64,000 nt of DNA. Source: Rhodospirillaceae bacterium (GTDB lineage: Bacteria; Pseudomonadota; Alphaproteobacteria; MPNO01; UBA2964). The translations under genes were made by a program, and so were the position numbers. The notes beneath the pieces are model-generated. The model searched no databases, was not told where the DNA came from, and saw only the letters and a list, made by a program, of their open reading frames with translations. The stretch covers positions 186,001 to 250,000 of the forward strand of contig PBIN01000015.1 in assembly GCA_002720855.1 (NCBI GenBank), read 5' to 3'. This document shows, piece by piece, positions 31,445 through 43,374 of this stretch; positions within the stretch are counted from its first letter, which is position 1, and every line of letters starts with the position of its first letter.

Positions 31445-32302
31445 ATGACTGAAATAGCAATTAGCCCTCTGTCTAACGCCTGTGGTGCAGAAATATCCGG
31501 TGTTGATTTAACAAAACCAATCAGCGCCGGAATAGCTGCCGAGATCAATCAAGCGTGGCTTGATCACTGCGTCATCGTTTTCCGCGGGCAAAAACTCGCA
31601 GACATAGATCAGGTGAATTTCGCGGAAGCCTTTGGACCAGTTGGCGACTATTTGCGGCCCAACACACTGCGCAGCGGAGCAATGAAAGAGCGGCATCGCG
31701 CCGTAATGTTCGTCAGCAACATCGTTGAAAATGGCGAACCCATCGGAACTTTGCCCGATGGTGAAATGATGTTCCATACTGATACCGGTTACGATCAGAA
31801 TCCGCACAAGGCAACGACCCTTTATGCCGTTGAAATTCCGACACATGGCGGCAACACCATCTTTTCAAACCAGTATAAAGTTTATGATGAATTGCCAGAA
31901 CGGCTTAAGACACTTCTAAAGGGGCGGAACGCTCATCATGCTTATGAGTTCGGTGTGATGATCAAAAAGAAAGAAAAATATGACGGTCCAGAAATGCGAA
32001 CCGCTGTTCATCCAATTTTCCGAAACCATTCTGAAACCGGTAAGCCAGCAGTTTATGTTAACGAGTTGATGACCGAGTCCATTGAGGGGCTGGCTAACGA
32101 CGAAAGCCGGGCGATTCTGGATGAAATCTTTGCAATGCAGAAAGAAGACCGCTTTTGCTATGAGCATGTTTGGCAAAAGGGTGATCTCGTAATGTGGGAT
32201 AACCGGTGCACTCTTCATGCCCGCACTGATTTTCCTCGGGATCAGCGACGGCTGTTGCGGCGTGTCACGATTGAGGATGCGCCGCCGGCCTGGGCGGCAT
32301 AA
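31445..32302 (+). CDS. TauD/TfdA family dioxygenase, first of a tandem pair
   Basis: An Fe(II)/2-oxoglutarate dioxygenase of 285 residues. The metal site is HTD in MMFHTDTGY plus the distal His in DNRCTLHARTDF; the 2-oxoglutarate Arg lies in RRLLRRVTI. PHKATTLYAVEIP and GGNTIFSNQ are family motifs. Substrate unknown; relatives act on taurine, 2,4-D and other small acids. No convincing ribosome site precedes ATG 31445. It is followed 97 nt later by a clear paralogue. Confidence 0.9.
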   Translation: MTEIAISPLSNACGAEISGVDLTKPISAGIAAEINQAWLDHCVIVFRGQKLADIDQVNFAEAFGPVGDYLRPNTLRSGAMKERHRAVMFVSNIVENGEPIGTLPDGEMMFHTDTGYDQNPHKATTLYAVEIPTHGGNTIFSNQYKVYDELPERLKTLLKGRNAHHAYEFGVMIKKKEKYDGPEMRTAVHPIFRNHSETGKPAVYVNELMTESIEGLANDESRAILDEIFAMQKEDRFCYEHVWQKGDLVMWDNRCTLHARTDFPRDQRRLLRRVTIEDAPPAWAA

Positions 32303-32398
32303 ACGCGCCAAAAACTTGTCCAAATGGACATTTTCTGCTTAATTGTCAGCAATATATAGCTGTGACAGATGATTTGGCGCAGCAAAGGAGATTTCGCG

Positions 32399-33250
32399 AT
32401 GGCCGTAAAAGTAACACCATTATCCGATGCCTGTGGCGCCGAGATTTCAGGCGTCGACATGAAAGACAGCCTTTCGCCGGAAGATGCGTCAACGATTTAC
32501 CAGGCCTGGCTGGATTATTTGGTTATCGTTATTCGTGACCAGATGGAGCTGACACCCGCGGATCAAAAGAACTTCTGCGGTTATTTCGGCAAGATCGGCG
32601 AATATAATCGACCCAAAGAACGGCAGCATCCCAAGCATGCCAGTGATGAGATTATGTTGGTGTCCAACGTCCGCGAGGATGGCCGGGTAATTGGTGCCCA
32701 TCCGGACGGTGAAATGATGTGGCATACCGATACACCGTATCTGCGTAATCCGCATAAGGCGACGACGTTATATGGTGTTGAAGTCCCAAATATCGGTGGC
32801 GACACGCAATTCTCAAATCAATATTTGGTTTATGACGCACTGCCGCAGGAAATGAAGGACAAGCTGGCAGGCATGCTGGCGATGAATTGTTACGAGTTTG
32901 GCACAACCGTAAAAACCTTTGAGAAGTACGATCGCAACGCCGTTCCCCATCATCCACATCCGGTATTCCGCAAACACCCTGAAACGGGCCGTACTGCGGT
33001 CTATGTTTGTCCTCTGATGACGGAAGAAATCATCGGTATCGACGAAGGCGAAGGCAAAGAAATCCTCGACGAGATTTACGCCCTCCAGCGCGAGCCGCGG
33101 TTTGTTTATGCCCACAAATGGCAGGTTGGAGACTTCGTAATGTGGGACAATCGCTGCCTGTTGCACGCCCGTACAGATTTCCCGCGCGAGCAGCGCCGTT
33201 TGCTGCGCCGTGTAACGATCAGCGATGAAGCTGAGGTAATGGTCGCCTAG
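32399..33250 (+). CDS. TauD/TfdA family dioxygenase, second of a tandem pair
   Basis: 283 residues, paralogous to the preceding gene along its length: both have VTPLSDACGAEISGVD or a near copy at the start and DNRC(L/T)LHARTDFPR near the end. HTD is in MMWHTDTPY and the distal His in LLHARTDF, so the iron site is intact. ATG 32399 has AAGGAG eight bases upstream, better than the in-frame ATG at 32369. The last four bases overlap the end of the convergent membrane protein gene. Divergence from the first copy suggests different substrates. Confidence 0.9.
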   Translation: MAVKVTPLSDACGAEISGVDMKDSLSPEDASTIYQAWLDYLVIVIRDQMELTPADQKNFCGYFGKIGEYNRPKERQHPKHASDEIMLVSNVREDGRVIGAHPDGEMMWHTDTPYLRNPHKATTLYGVEVPNIGGDTQFSNQYLVYDALPQEMKDKLAGMLAMNCYEFGTTVKTFEKYDRNAVPHHPHPVFRKHPETGRTAVYVCPLMTEEIIGIDEGEGKEILDEIYALQREPRFVYAHKWQVGDFVMWDNRCLLHARTDFPREQRRLLRRVTISDEAEVMVA

Positions 33251-33522
33251 TCGGTATCGGCTTTCTTTTTACGCGACATCTTTTCTATAAGCCGTTTTAC
33301 GCGGATTGAAGCGTCATCCTGAACTTCACGATATTTGGGATAGCGTTGACCAATCTTCTTATTCAATAACCTGACGCGCGCAGACTTGCGGCTCAGGATT
33401 ATAAGCCCTATCGCGAGGAATAATATTCCCTGCAGGATCGGTAGAAAGAGGCCGATAATTCCAAGAAATATAAAAATCCAGCCAAGCGACAGGATTAGGT
33501 AGTGTTTTACGTCCCTTTTCAT
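33247..33522 (-). CDS. small membrane protein, PGPGW-like
   Basis: 91 residues from ATG 33522 (an upstream TTG adds three). Two adjacent hydrophobic segments (LILSLGWIFIFLGIIGLFLP and ILFLAIGLIIL) are followed by a basic tail, KRLIEKMSRKKK. The pattern resembles the putative PGPGW membrane family found beside dehydrogenase operons. Function unknown. It lies just downstream of lpdA but is read in the same direction, and overlaps the dioxygenase gene tail to tail. Confidence 0.65.
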   Translation of the reverse strand: MKRDVKHYLILSLGWIFIFLGIIGLFLPILQGILFLAIGLIILSRKSARVRLLNKKIGQRYPKYREVQDDASIRVKRLIEKMSRKKKADTD

Positions 33523-33568
33523 TAGCGCCAATCCAAACCTGAAAACTCAGCTTGGTGAAAGAATATCT

Positions 33569-34975
33569 CTAAATATGGACAGGCTTGTTCCAGGCCGCAA
33601 GCGCCGCTTCCTTAACCGCCTCGTTGAGCGTCGGATGGGCATGGCATGTCCGTGCTATGTCTTCAGCTGAAGCGGAAAATTCCATCGCAAGTGCAAGCTC
33701 GGCAATCATGGTTCCTGCGTCAGGACCTATAATGTGGGCGCCAAGAACCTGATCAGTCTTGGCATCGGCAAGAATTTTTACAAAGCCGTCATGTTCGATT
33801 TCTGATGCGCGGGCACGGGAGTTCGCCATGAACGGGAATTTCCCGGCGCTGTACTCGACCCCGTCTTCCTTGAGCTGCTCTTCTGTGCGGCCTACGGAGG
33901 CGACCTCCGGAGACGTAAATACAACCGCAGGAATCGCGTTGTAATCGATATGGCCGGCCTGCCCATCCATCATCTCAACGGCGACAACACCTTCATCTTC
34001 GGCCTTATGAGCCAGCATTGGGCCAGGAATAACGTCGCCGATGGCGAAAATACCGGAGACGTTTGTTTGGAATGCCTTATCAACCTGTATGAACCCGCGA
34101 TTGTCCATATCGACGCCGACATCCTCCAACCCAAGGCCGGCAGTATAGGGACGGCGCCCAATTGCCGAGAGGACGACACTACAATCAATGGTTTCAGCAT
34201 CACCCCCTGCTGCGGGTTCCACAGTGAGTGCGACGCCGCTCTTGGAATTCTTGGCCCCTGTCACTTTAGTTCCCAGGCGGAATGTCATCCCTTGTTTCTC
34301 AAGGGCCTTGTGCATCTCAACAGCGACTTCGCTGTCCATAGTCGGCACGATGCGGTCCAAAAATTCCACTACGGTAACGTCGGCACCGAGGCGTCCCCAA
34401 ACGGAGCCCATTTCCAAACCGATATATCCCCCGCCAATAACAACCATATGGTCTGGAACTTTGGTGAGAGAAAGCGCGCCTGTCGACGTAACAATCTTTT
34501 TTTCGTCGATCTCGACGCCTGGCAGGGGCATCGATTCAGAGCCTGTCGCCACCAAAATTCGCTTGGTTTTGAGCGTGGTCGATGCCGGGTCACCGACCTC
34601 CACAGTATCCGGCGCCTTTATGGTCGCGGTACCGGTAATCTGATCAACTTTGTTTTTCTTGAATAAAAAAGCGATCCCTTTGGTCAACCCGTCAACGACA
34701 TCGTCTTTGCGGGCCAGCATTGTTCCGAGATCGAGACCGACCTTTCCGATTTTCACGCCATGGTCAGCAAGCGAATGTTGTGCTTCGGCAAATTTTTCGG
34801 AGGACTGCAACAATGCTTTTGACGGAATACAACCAACATTCAGGCAAGTACCCCCCAGCGCATCGCGCTTATCCACGCAAGCAACTTTCATCCCAAGCTG
34901 CGCAGCCCGAATGGCTGCGACATAACCACCCGGTCCGGCGCCAATCACGACTAAATCATATTCTGTTTCAGCCAT
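33569..34975 (-). CDS. lpdA: dihydrolipoyl dehydrogenase (E3)
   Basis: Reoxidises dihydrolipoamide in the 2-oxoglutarate dehydrogenase complex, passing electrons to NAD. 468 residues: FAD site VVIGAGPGGYVAAIRAAQLG, redox disulfide GGTCLNVGCIPSK, NAD site VIGGGYIGLEMGSVW, C-terminal catalytic HAHPTLNE. It is the last enzyme gene of the suc run, 27 nt after sucB. Confidence 0.98.
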   Translation of the reverse strand: MAETEYDLVVIGAGPGGYVAAIRAAQLGMKVACVDKRDALGGTCLNVGCIPSKALLQSSEKFAEAQHSLADHGVKIGKVGLDLGTMLARKDDVVDGLTKGIAFLFKKNKVDQITGTATIKAPDTVEVGDPASTTLKTKRILVATGSESMPLPGVEIDEKKIVTSTGALSLTKVPDHMVVIGGGYIGLEMGSVWGRLGADVTVVEFLDRIVPTMDSEVAVEMHKALEKQGMTFRLGTKVTGAKNSKSGVALTVEPAAGGDAETIDCSVVLSAIGRRPYTAGLGLEDVGVDMDNRGFIQVDKAFQTNVSGIFAIGDVIPGPMLAHKAEDEGVVAVEMMDGQAGHIDYNAIPAVVFTSPEVASVGRTEEQLKEDGVEYSAGKFPFMANSRARASEIEHDGFVKILADAKTDQVLGAHIIGPDAGTMIAELALAMEFSASAEDIARTCHAHPTLNEAVKEAALAAWNKPVHI

Positions 34976-35002
34976 AAGTCTTTCCTATGGAAAATTCGGT
35001 AT

Positions 35003-36217
35003 TTAAATTCCGAGCAGAATGCGATCCGGCTCTTCAATACATTCCTTAACTCTGACGAGGAATGTCACGGCCTCGGCACCGTCGATAATCCTGTGATCAT
35101 AAGAAAGTGCGAGATACATCATCGGTCGAACCTCAACCGCATCGCCCACTGCAATGGGGCGCGGCTGTATCTTATGCATACCGAGAATTCCGGATTGCGG
35201 CGGGTTCAAAATCGGTGTCGACATCAATGACCCGTAGACGCCGCCATTGGTAATCGTAAACGTGCCACCAGTGAGCTCTGCCATCGAAAGATTGCCATCC
35301 CGCGCCTTTCGCCCAAGCTCACCAATTTCTTTTTCTATATCGGCAAAAGATTTGCGATCAGCATCGCGCAGCACAGGTACAACGAGTCCTTGCTCCGTCC
35401 CAACGGCAACACCGAGATCAACAAAATTCCGATAAACGACGTCATCACCGTCTATCGTCGCATTGACCGCGGGCAATTCCTTGAGCGCTGCAATGCAGGC
35501 TTTGGCAAAAAAAGACATAAAGCCAAGCTTCACGTCGTGCTTCTTTTGAAAATCTTCCTGGTATTTTTTCCGCGCGGCCATGACGTTTGTCATATCCACC
35601 TCATTAAAGGTGGTCAGCATCGCTGCAGTATTCTGGGCTTCCTTTAGTCTTTCCGCGATACGTTTGCGCAGACGCGTCATCGGCACGCGTTCTTCACCCC
35701 GTTCATCAGCTGGTGCTGGCTGGGGTTTGGCGGCAACTGGTTCAGCGGAAGCCGCTTGCTCACCATCCAGATAGGCCTGTACATCAGCTTTTGTCAGGCG
35801 ACCATCTTTCCCCGTTCCGGTAATCTTGGTCGGATCAATCTTGCCTTCATCAACCATTTTCCGAACTGCTGGCGACAGAGATTTGTCAGTACCGGCAGGT
35901 TTTTGCTCCGGGGCAGCCTCAACAGGAGCGGGTTTGGGTGCAGGCGCCTCTTCAGCCGCCGGTGCGGCGGCGACCCCATTGCCTTCGCCAATGGTTCCAA
36001 GCACGGCACCGACTTCAACTTCACTGCCAGCTTCGACAATTATGGCTTCCAATGTCCCGGAGGCGGCGGCGGGCACTTCCAGCGTTACCTTATCAGTTTC
36101 CAGTTCAACGATGGGTTCATCACGTTCGACGACCTCGCCGACGGACTTAAACCATTTTGCTACCGTCGCCTCTGCGACCGACTCACCAAGTTGTGGAACC
36201 TTGATTTCCATTGTCAT
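35003..36217 (-). CDS. sucB: dihydrolipoamide succinyltransferase (E2 of 2-oxoglutarate dehydrogenase)
   Basis: 404 residues: one lipoyl domain (lipoylated Lys in [11 protein letters not shown] near residue 43), an Ala/Pro/Glu linker, a subunit-binding domain ([22 protein letters not shown], about 115-150, shown by its ends), another linker and the catalytic domain with the active HxxxD motif in [11 protein letters not shown]. Start is ATG 36217; an ATG two codons later is equivalent. It lies 39 nt after sucA. Confidence 0.98.
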   Translation of the reverse strand: MTMEIKVPQLGESVAEATVAKWFKSVGEVVERDEPIVELETDKVTLEVPAAASGTLEAIIVEAGSEVEVGAVLGTIGEGNGVAAAPAAEEAPAPKPAPVEAAPEQKPAGTDKSLSPAVRKMVDEGKIDPTKITGTGKDGRLTKADVQAYLDGEQAASAEPVAAKPQPAPADERGEERVPMTRLRKRIAERLKEAQNTAAMLTTFNEVDMTNVMAARKKYQEDFQKKHDVKLGFMSFFAKACIAALKELPAVNATIDGDDVVYRNFVDLGVAVGTEQGLVVPVLRDADRKSFADIEKEIGELGRKARDGNLSMAELTGGTFTITNGGVYGSLMSTPILNPPQSGILGMHKIQPRPIAVGDAVEVRPMMYLALSYDHRIIDGAEAVTFLVRVKECIEEPDRILLGI

Positions 36218-36256
36218 TGCCTTTCCGGCTTTGGGATAACCAAACTGCCCTTATAA

Positions 36257-39124
36257 TCAACCGACCTGCAACGCTTGATCGACAAGTGCTGCTTGTTCTT
36301 TTGCATGTCGTTTTGCCAACCCGGTAGCTGGTGAAGCGGCTTCAGCCCGACCAGCATAAATTGGGCGTTCGGCCTTACTGTCAATCTTATCCAACAAATT
36401 TTCGATGCGACGGTCAATAAAGGTCCACGCACCCATATTCGCTGGTTCTTCCTGGCACCAGACAACTTCAGCGTTCTTATATCGCTGTAGCTGCTCTGTA
36501 AGTGACATGGCGGGGAACGGATAAAGCTGCTCAATTCTTACAATTGCAACATCGTCCAGACCGCGCTCGTTTCTCTCCGCGTAGAGATCGTAATAAACTT
36601 TCCCAGAGCACAGCACGACGCGTTTTATTTTGCTGTCCGCAACGAGTTTATCAGCCTCGGGCAATACACGGTGGAAGCAGGATCCCGGCCCCATATCGTC
36701 GAGAGTAGAAACGCATAGTTTGTGCCGCAATAACGATTTGGGCGTCATAACAATAAGCGGCTTGCGGAAGCTGCGGTGGATCTGGCGTCGCAAAACATGG
36801 AAATAATTCGACGGCGTCGAAGGCATAACGACCTGCATATTGTCCTCGCCGCACAGCTGCAAATAACGTTCCAGTCGGGCTGACGAATGTTCGGGACCCT
36901 GTCCCTCATATCCATGTGGCAACAGCATGACGATTCCCGACATGCGCAGCCATTTACTTTCTGCAGAAGCAATAAACTGATCGATGATGACCTGCGCACC
37001 GTTGGCAAAATCGCCAAATTGCGCTTCCCACATCACCAGCGCGTCAGGTGCGACCAGGCTAATACCATATTCAAACCCGAGAACTCCCGCTTCCGAAAGC
37101 GGACTATTATGCGCAACAAAACGCGCTTGATCATGAGCTACATTCTGGAGCGGAACATAATGTTCTTCTGTTTCCTGATCGATGAGATAGGCGTGACGTT
37201 GGGAAAATGTTCCCCGCTGGACATCCTGTCCGGCAAGCCTGACCAAATGACCTTCCTTTACCAATGTGCCAAATGCCAATGCTTCGGCAGTTGACCAATC
37301 GATACCGTTACCGGTGTCGATCATTTTCTTTCGGGCGTCGACGAATCTATTGAGTTTGGGATGGAGGTTAAATGTCTCGGGGATTTGCACCAGCGCGTTG
37401 CCAATTTCTTTCAGCGACTCAACTGGCAGATCAGTTTTCCCACGCCGGTCCTCAACAGTCGGCGCCACTTCGAGATGAGACCACTTTCCATCCAACCAAT
37501 CCGCCTTGTTTGGCTTGAAGTTGGACGCAGCTTCAAAATCCTCATTGAGTTCATCCCGAATGCGATCCGTCAGCGCTTTAGTAAAGTCCTCCGAAACCGA
37601 TCCCTCTTGAACCAACTTATCGGCGTAGATCGTTCTAGTACTCGGTTGATCGGCGATTTTTCTATACATAATCGGTTGCGTAAAAGCCGGTTCGTCGCCC
37701 TCATTGTGACCAAAACGCCGATAACACCACATGTCGATCACAACATCCTTGCGGAACTCCTGGCGAAACTCTGTTGCGATTCGCGCAACATGGACAACGG
37801 CCTCCGGATCATCACCATTTACATGGAATATCGGCGATTGAACGGTTTTGGAAACGTCAGACGGATAGGGAGATGACCGGGAGTCGCGTGGGTTTGTTGT
37901 AAAACCGATCTGATTGTTGACGATGAAATGAATTGTGCCTCCAGCGCGATAGCCCGGAACGGCAGAAAGCGCAAAAGTCTCGGCTACCAGCCCCTGCCCC
38001 GCAAAAGCGGCATCGCCATGCATCAAGATTCCCATAACACGCCGGCGTTCCTGATCTTTGAGCTGGAGTTGCTTGGCGCGGACACGACCAACAATTACGG
38101 GGTCAACCGCTTCCAGATGAGATGGGTTTGGCGATAGCGAGAGATGAACATTCTTGTCGTCAAAGACAACGTCTGCGGAGGTTCCGAGATGGTACTTCAC
38201 ATCGCCCGACCCCTGAACTTCCTCGGGATTCGAAGATTGACCCTGGAATTCAGATAAAATCGCGACGTAAGGTTTTTTCAGAACATTGGCAAGGACCGAC
38301 AGCCGGCCACGATGCGGCATCCCTATGACAACTTCTTCGATTCCAAGTTGACTGCCGCGCTTCAATATTTGTTCAAGAGCGGGAATAAGGCTCTCGCCGC
38401 CATCAAGGCCAAATCGTTTTGCGCCCGGATATTTAACGTTGAGGAAATTCTCGAACCCTTCGGCCTCGCTCAACCTTTCCAGGATCGCTTCCTTGCCGCG
38501 TTGCGTGAAATCAGTGCGGTTATGACTTCCTTCAATCCGTTCCTGAATCCATTGTTTCTGGTCAGGTTCCTGAATATGCATAAATTCGACACCGATTGTG
38601 CCGCAATATGTCTGCTGTAACCGGTCATTAATTTCGCGCAATGTTGGATATTCCAGACCCAGGACATTATCGATAAAAATCGGTTTATCGAGATCGGCTT
38701 CCGTAAAACCATATGACCGGTAATCGAGCTCAGAATTCTTTTCGTGACGGTATAACCCTAAAGGATCCATGTTTGACGCGAGATGGCCGCGCACACGATA
38801 CGAGCGGATCAGCATTAGTGCGTGTAGAGAATCTACCGTCGCCTGGCGGCTTTCTTCCGAAGAAACGGAAGCAGCATGGCCGTTTGAATTTAACTTCTCA
38901 GATGCGTCCGAAACGCCAACAACACGATTGCCACGGGGTGCCCAGCTCGCTCCCTCCAGGGACTTAGTAATATTAGGTGCTTCTTCGCGGAGCTCGCTAA
39001 AAAATTCCTGCCACTCGGCTGGAACCGACGTCGCGTTCTCGACATAGCGTGCATAAAGGTCTTCGACGAAGGCTGCGTTGCCTCCCGCCAGAAATGAATT
39101 TCGCTCGAAATTCTCTATCGACAT
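36257..39124 (-). CDS. sucA: 2-oxoglutarate dehydrogenase E1 component
   Basis: Thiamine-diphosphate enzyme of 955 residues that decarboxylates 2-oxoglutarate. The N-terminal E1o segment (FLAGGNAAFVEDLYARYV) and GMPHRGRLSVLANVL, HGDAAFAGQG and EAQFGDFANGAQV are characteristic. Normal length. The start follows a 105-nt gap with a motif shared with the mdh upstream region. Confidence 0.98.
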   Translation of the reverse strand: MSIENFERNSFLAGGNAAFVEDLYARYVENATSVPAEWQEFFSELREEAPNITKSLEGASWAPRGNRVVGVSDASEKLNSNGHAASVSSEESRQATVDSLHALMLIRSYRVRGHLASNMDPLGLYRHEKNSELDYRSYGFTEADLDKPIFIDNVLGLEYPTLREINDRLQQTYCGTIGVEFMHIQEPDQKQWIQERIEGSHNRTDFTQRGKEAILERLSEAEGFENFLNVKYPGAKRFGLDGGESLIPALEQILKRGSQLGIEEVVIGMPHRGRLSVLANVLKKPYVAILSEFQGQSSNPEEVQGSGDVKYHLGTSADVVFDDKNVHLSLSPNPSHLEAVDPVIVGRVRAKQLQLKDQERRRVMGILMHGDAAFAGQGLVAETFALSAVPGYRAGGTIHFIVNNQIGFTTNPRDSRSSPYPSDVSKTVQSPIFHVNGDDPEAVVHVARIATEFRQEFRKDVVIDMWCYRRFGHNEGDEPAFTQPIMYRKIADQPSTRTIYADKLVQEGSVSEDFTKALTDRIRDELNEDFEAASNFKPNKADWLDGKWSHLEVAPTVEDRRGKTDLPVESLKEIGNALVQIPETFNLHPKLNRFVDARKKMIDTGNGIDWSTAEALAFGTLVKEGHLVRLAGQDVQRGTFSQRHAYLIDQETEEHYVPLQNVAHDQARFVAHNSPLSEAGVLGFEYGISLVAPDALVMWEAQFGDFANGAQVIIDQFIASAESKWLRMSGIVMLLPHGYEGQGPEHSSARLERYLQLCGEDNMQVVMPSTPSNYFHVLRRQIHRSFRKPLIVMTPKSLLRHKLCVSTLDDMGPGSCFHRVLPEADKLVADSKIKRVVLCSGKVYYDLYAERNERGLDDVAIVRIEQLYPFPAMSLTEQLQRYKNAEVVWCQEEPANMGAWTFIDRRIENLLDKIDSKAERPIYAGRAEAASPATGLAKRHAKEQAALVDQALQVG

Positions 39125-39192
39125 AATCTGCCTTTACGCAAAGTCTAAATCACTAGACTTTCAATGTTGCCAATAACCACGCCGTGATACGC

Positions 39193-39208
39193 CATTGTGG
39201 TTAACGTA
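39193..39208 (-). promoter_or_regulatory. shared 16-bp element upstream of sucA
   Basis: On the minus strand TACGTTAACCACAATG, ending 69 bp before the sucA ATG. It matches at 15 of 16 positions the element upstream of mdh. It is a candidate promoter part or operator. TTAACCAC is one base from the CtrA half-site TTAACCAT. Confidence 0.45.
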
Positions 39209-39229
39209 ATATGATAAAAAAACGTCCGA

Positions 39230-40105
39230 CTATTTGCTCATAATTTTTAACATTGTATCGCCAAGGGCCGCCGGCGAATCCGCAACCGTTATGCCGGCGC
39301 TTTTCATCGCTTCCATTTTATCGTCTGCACCTCCTTTACCGCCGGAAATTATCGCACCTGCGTGGCCCATACGACGGCCCGGTGGAGCCGTTACGCCAGC
39401 GATAAATCCAACGACTGGTTTTTTTACTTTTGATTTTTTTAGAAATTCAGCGGCGTCTTCCTCTGCGCTACCGCCGATTTCGCCAATCATGACAATTCCT
39501 TCGGTTTCGTCATCACCGAGAAACATATCCAGACAATCGATAAAATTGGTGCCGTTGACTGGATCACCACCAATTCCAATACACGTTGTCTGACCGAGAC
39601 CCGCAGCAGTCGTTTGAGCAACCGCTTCGTAGGTCAATGTCCCTGAACGGGAAACAATTCCAATTTTGCCACGTTGGTGAATATGTCCGGGCATAATGCC
39701 AATCTTGCATTCATCCGGGGTGATGACGCCTGGACAGTTGGGACCGATCAGCCGGGTATTTGAACCGGACAAAGCCCGTTTGACTCGCACCATATCGACG
39801 ACCGGGATTCCTTCTGTAATACAGATCGCCAGCGGCATCTCCGCTTCAATCGATTCCAGGATTGCATCAGCCGCAAAGGGCGGCGGCACATAGATGACAC
39901 TGGCATTGGCACCTGTCTCGGTTATCGCATCAGCAACAGTATCAAAGACCGGCAAATCGAGATGTTGTTCACCGCCCTTGCCAGGGGTCACACCACCAAC
40001 CATTTGCGTCCCGTAGGCGATAGCCTGCTCGGAATGAAAGGTGCCTTGCGCGCCTGTGAAGCCCTGACAAATGACCTTCGTATTCTTATCGACAAGAACA
40101 GCCAT
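39230..40105 (-). CDS. sucD: succinyl-CoA synthetase alpha subunit
   Basis: 291 residues. CoA-binding Rossmann domain with [17 protein letters not shown] near the N-terminus; the phosphorylated His lies in [10 protein letters not shown] near residue 245. The start overlaps the sucC stop by one base. A 105-nt gap separates it from sucA. Confidence 0.98.
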   Translation of the reverse strand: MAVLVDKNTKVICQGFTGAQGTFHSEQAIAYGTQMVGGVTPGKGGEQHLDLPVFDTVADAITETGANASVIYVPPPFAADAILESIEAEMPLAICITEGIPVVDMVRVKRALSGSNTRLIGPNCPGVITPDECKIGIMPGHIHQRGKIGIVSRSGTLTYEAVAQTTAAGLGQTTCIGIGGDPVNGTNFIDCLDMFLGDDETEGIVMIGEIGGSAEEDAAEFLKKSKVKKPVVGFIAGVTAPPGRRMGHAGAIISGGKGGADDKMEAMKSAGITVADSPAALGDTMLKIMSK

Positions 40106-41274
40106 TACGCGGCCTCCTTTACGGCTTTAACAGCCTTCTCTGCCGCATCCCCAAGATCGTCTGCCGCGATAATTGGCAACCCGGATTCTTCGAGAATTGT
40201 TTTACCGAGTTCAACATTGGTACCCGCAAGGCGAACCACCAGCGGAACTGTCAGACTAACCTCACGGGCGGCCGCTACAACGCCCTCGGCGATTACATCG
40301 CAACGCATAATGCCGCCGAAGATATTGACCAGAAGGCCTTCGACATTCGAATCTGAAAGGATCAGTTTAAAAGCTGCCGTCACGCGTTCCCGCGAGGCGC
40401 CACCACCGACATCCAGGAAGTTTGCCGGTTCGCCACCATAGAGCTTGATAATGTCCATCGTCGCCATGGCCAAGCCAGCACCGTTCACCATGCAGCCAAT
40501 ATTGCCATCCAGCTTTACATAATTGAGATCAAACTTGGCCGCTTCCAGCTCTGTTGGATCTTCCTCGCTTTCATCCCGCAGTTCGGCAATATCCTTGTGA
40601 CGGAACAGTGCATTGTCATCAAAATTCATTTTTGCATCGAGAGCGATAACATCACCTGACCCTGTAACCACCAGCGGGTTGATCTCGACAATTGAGGCAT
40701 CAAGTTTCTCGAACGCATTGTACATTGCCATAAGAAACTTCACGGCGGACTTAATCTGATCGCCTTCGAGTCCTAACCCAAAGGCAATTTTACGTGCATG
40801 AAATGCCTGCATCCCTGCAGCAGGATCAATTGCGACCTTTAGAATTTTCTCTGGCGTTTTGGCAGCAACTTCCTCGATTTCCATTCCGCCTTCGGTCGAC
40901 GCCATGATGGTAATCTGGCTTGTTGCCCTATCTATGAGGATGCCGAGATAAAGCTCACGGGCGATGTCGCAGCCGTCCTCGACATAAACCCGGCCAACTT
41001 CCTTTCCGTCTGGCCCCGTTTGATGCGTGACAAGCGTCATACCGATCATTTCATCGGCAAACTGCTTTACCTCATCAATGGATTTCGCAAGTTTAACGCC
41101 ACCGCCCTTACCGCGCCCACCGGCGTGAATTTGGGCTTTGACGACCCAAACCGGCCCGCCCAGCTCCTCAGCAACTTTTACTGCTTCTTCGGGTGTATAG
41201 GCGACCCCGCCTTTTGGCACAGCGACCCCGAAGCCCCGCAGGACTTCCTTGGCCTGATATTCATGAATATTCAT
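40105..41274 (-). CDS. sucC: succinyl-CoA synthetase beta subunit
   Basis: 389 residues: ATP-grasp domain ([37 protein letters not shown]) and a C-terminal ligase domain ([15 protein letters not shown]). Normal length. 32 nt after mdh. Confidence 0.98.
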   Translation of the reverse strand: MNIHEYQAKEVLRGFGVAVPKGGVAYTPEEAVKVAEELGGPVWVVKAQIHAGGRGKGGGVKLAKSIDEVKQFADEMIGMTLVTHQTGPDGKEVGRVYVEDGCDIARELYLGILIDRATSQITIMASTEGGMEIEEVAAKTPEKILKVAIDPAAGMQAFHARKIAFGLGLEGDQIKSAVKFLMAMYNAFEKLDASIVEINPLVVTGSGDVIALDAKMNFDDNALFRHKDIAELRDESEEDPTELEAAKFDLNYVKLDGNIGCMVNGAGLAMATMDIIKLYGGEPANFLDVGGGASRERVTAAFKLILSDSNVEGLLVNIFGGIMRCDVIAEGVVAAAREVSLTVPLVVRLAGTNVELGKTILEESGLPIIAADDLGDAAEKAVKAVKEAA

Positions 41275-41306
41275 GCGCGATTAGCCTTTGTGAATTGGAT
41301 ATAAGG

Positions 41307-42332
<1,026 letters not shown>

Positions 42333-42383
42333 TCAATCGATCGATTGGTTATCAGAAATGGCGTTATCAACCAGCAATAGTGT

Positions 42384-42399
42384 CATTATGGTTAACGTA
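42384..42399 (-). promoter_or_regulatory. shared 16-bp element upstream of mdh
   Basis: On the minus strand TACGTTAACCATAATG, ending 61 bp before the mdh ATG. It contains TTAACCAT, the known CtrA half-site octamer, and differs by one base from the sucA element at a similar distance. Confidence 0.45.
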
Positions 42400-42527
42400 G
42401 CCTCAACTGCGCGGGTAACTACCTGTTTTGCCCAAAAAGAGCAAGAAAAACGGTCGAATTTTCATCCAAATTCAATCAAATAATTGTTTTTTGAGAAACA
42501 CTATAAATTTTGAATTAGAAAGCCAGA

Positions 42528-43307
42528 TCAACGGTGCTCCACGATCAACTTTTTGACCTCAGCAATTGCTCTCGCCGGGTTCAAATGTTTTGGGCAGGTT
42601 TTCGTGCAATTCATGATGGTGTGACATCGATAGAGACGAAACGGGTCTTCGAGATTATCCAGGCGGTTTCCAGTATCCTCATCACGCGAATCTGCGATCC
42701 ATCGATAAGCCTGAAGCAAAGCGGCCGGCCCTAGATACCGGTCGCCATTCCACCAATAGCTGGGGCAGCTGGTGGAACAGCAGAAACACAAAACACATTC
42801 CCAAAGGCCATCGAGCTTCGCCCGCTCTTCCGGACTTTGCAGACGCTCTTTATCCGCGGGCGGTTCGTTGACGGATTTGAGCCAGGGCTCAATTGATGCA
42901 TATTGCGAATAAGCCTGCTTAAGATCGGGGACCAGGTCCTTTACGACTGCCATATGCGGCAAAGGATAGATCTTTGCATCGCCGTCAATGTCATCAATCG
43001 CCTTAATGCAGGACAGCGTGTTCGTGCCATCAACGTTCATTGCGCAGGATCCACACACCCCTTCACGACAAGAGCGCCGAAAAGTAAGCGAAGAATCCAT
43101 CTCATTTTTAATTTTAATAAGCGCATCAAGGACCATTGGCCCGCATGTGTCCATGTCGACTTCGAATGTGTCAACGCTAGGATTTTCGCCGTCGTCGGGA
43201 TCGTAACGGTAAACCTGAAACCGCTTAATATTCGTGGCCCCTTCCGGTGCCTTGTGGGTTTTGCCGGAACTTATTTTCGAATTGGCCGGGAGCGCGAATT
43301 CAACCAT
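42528..43307 (-). CDS. sdhB: succinate dehydrogenase iron-sulfur subunit
   Basis: 259 residues. 2Fe-2S motif [21 protein letters not shown] is complete, followed by the 4Fe-4S and 3Fe-4S Cys motifs [16 protein letters not shown] and [17 protein letters not shown]. Last gene of sdhCDAB, 67 nt after sdhA. Confidence 0.98.
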   Translation of the reverse strand: MVEFALPANSKISSGKTHKAPEGATNIKRFQVYRYDPDDGENPSVDTFEVDMDTCGPMVLDALIKIKNEMDSSLTFRRSCREGVCGSCAMNVDGTNTLSCIKAIDDIDGDAKIYPLPHMAVVKDLVPDLKQAYSQYASIEPWLKSVNEPPADKERLQSPEERAKLDGLWECVLCFCCSTSCPSYWWNGDRYLGPAALLQAYRWIADSRDEDTGNRLDNLEDPFRLYRCHTIMNCTKTCPKHLNPARAIAEVKKLIVEHR

Positions 43308-43374
43308 ATTTCGTCCTCATCGAACCGGCTCCGTAGCGTAGAAAATTAAAACAAGTCATAAGCAATATCTGGCC

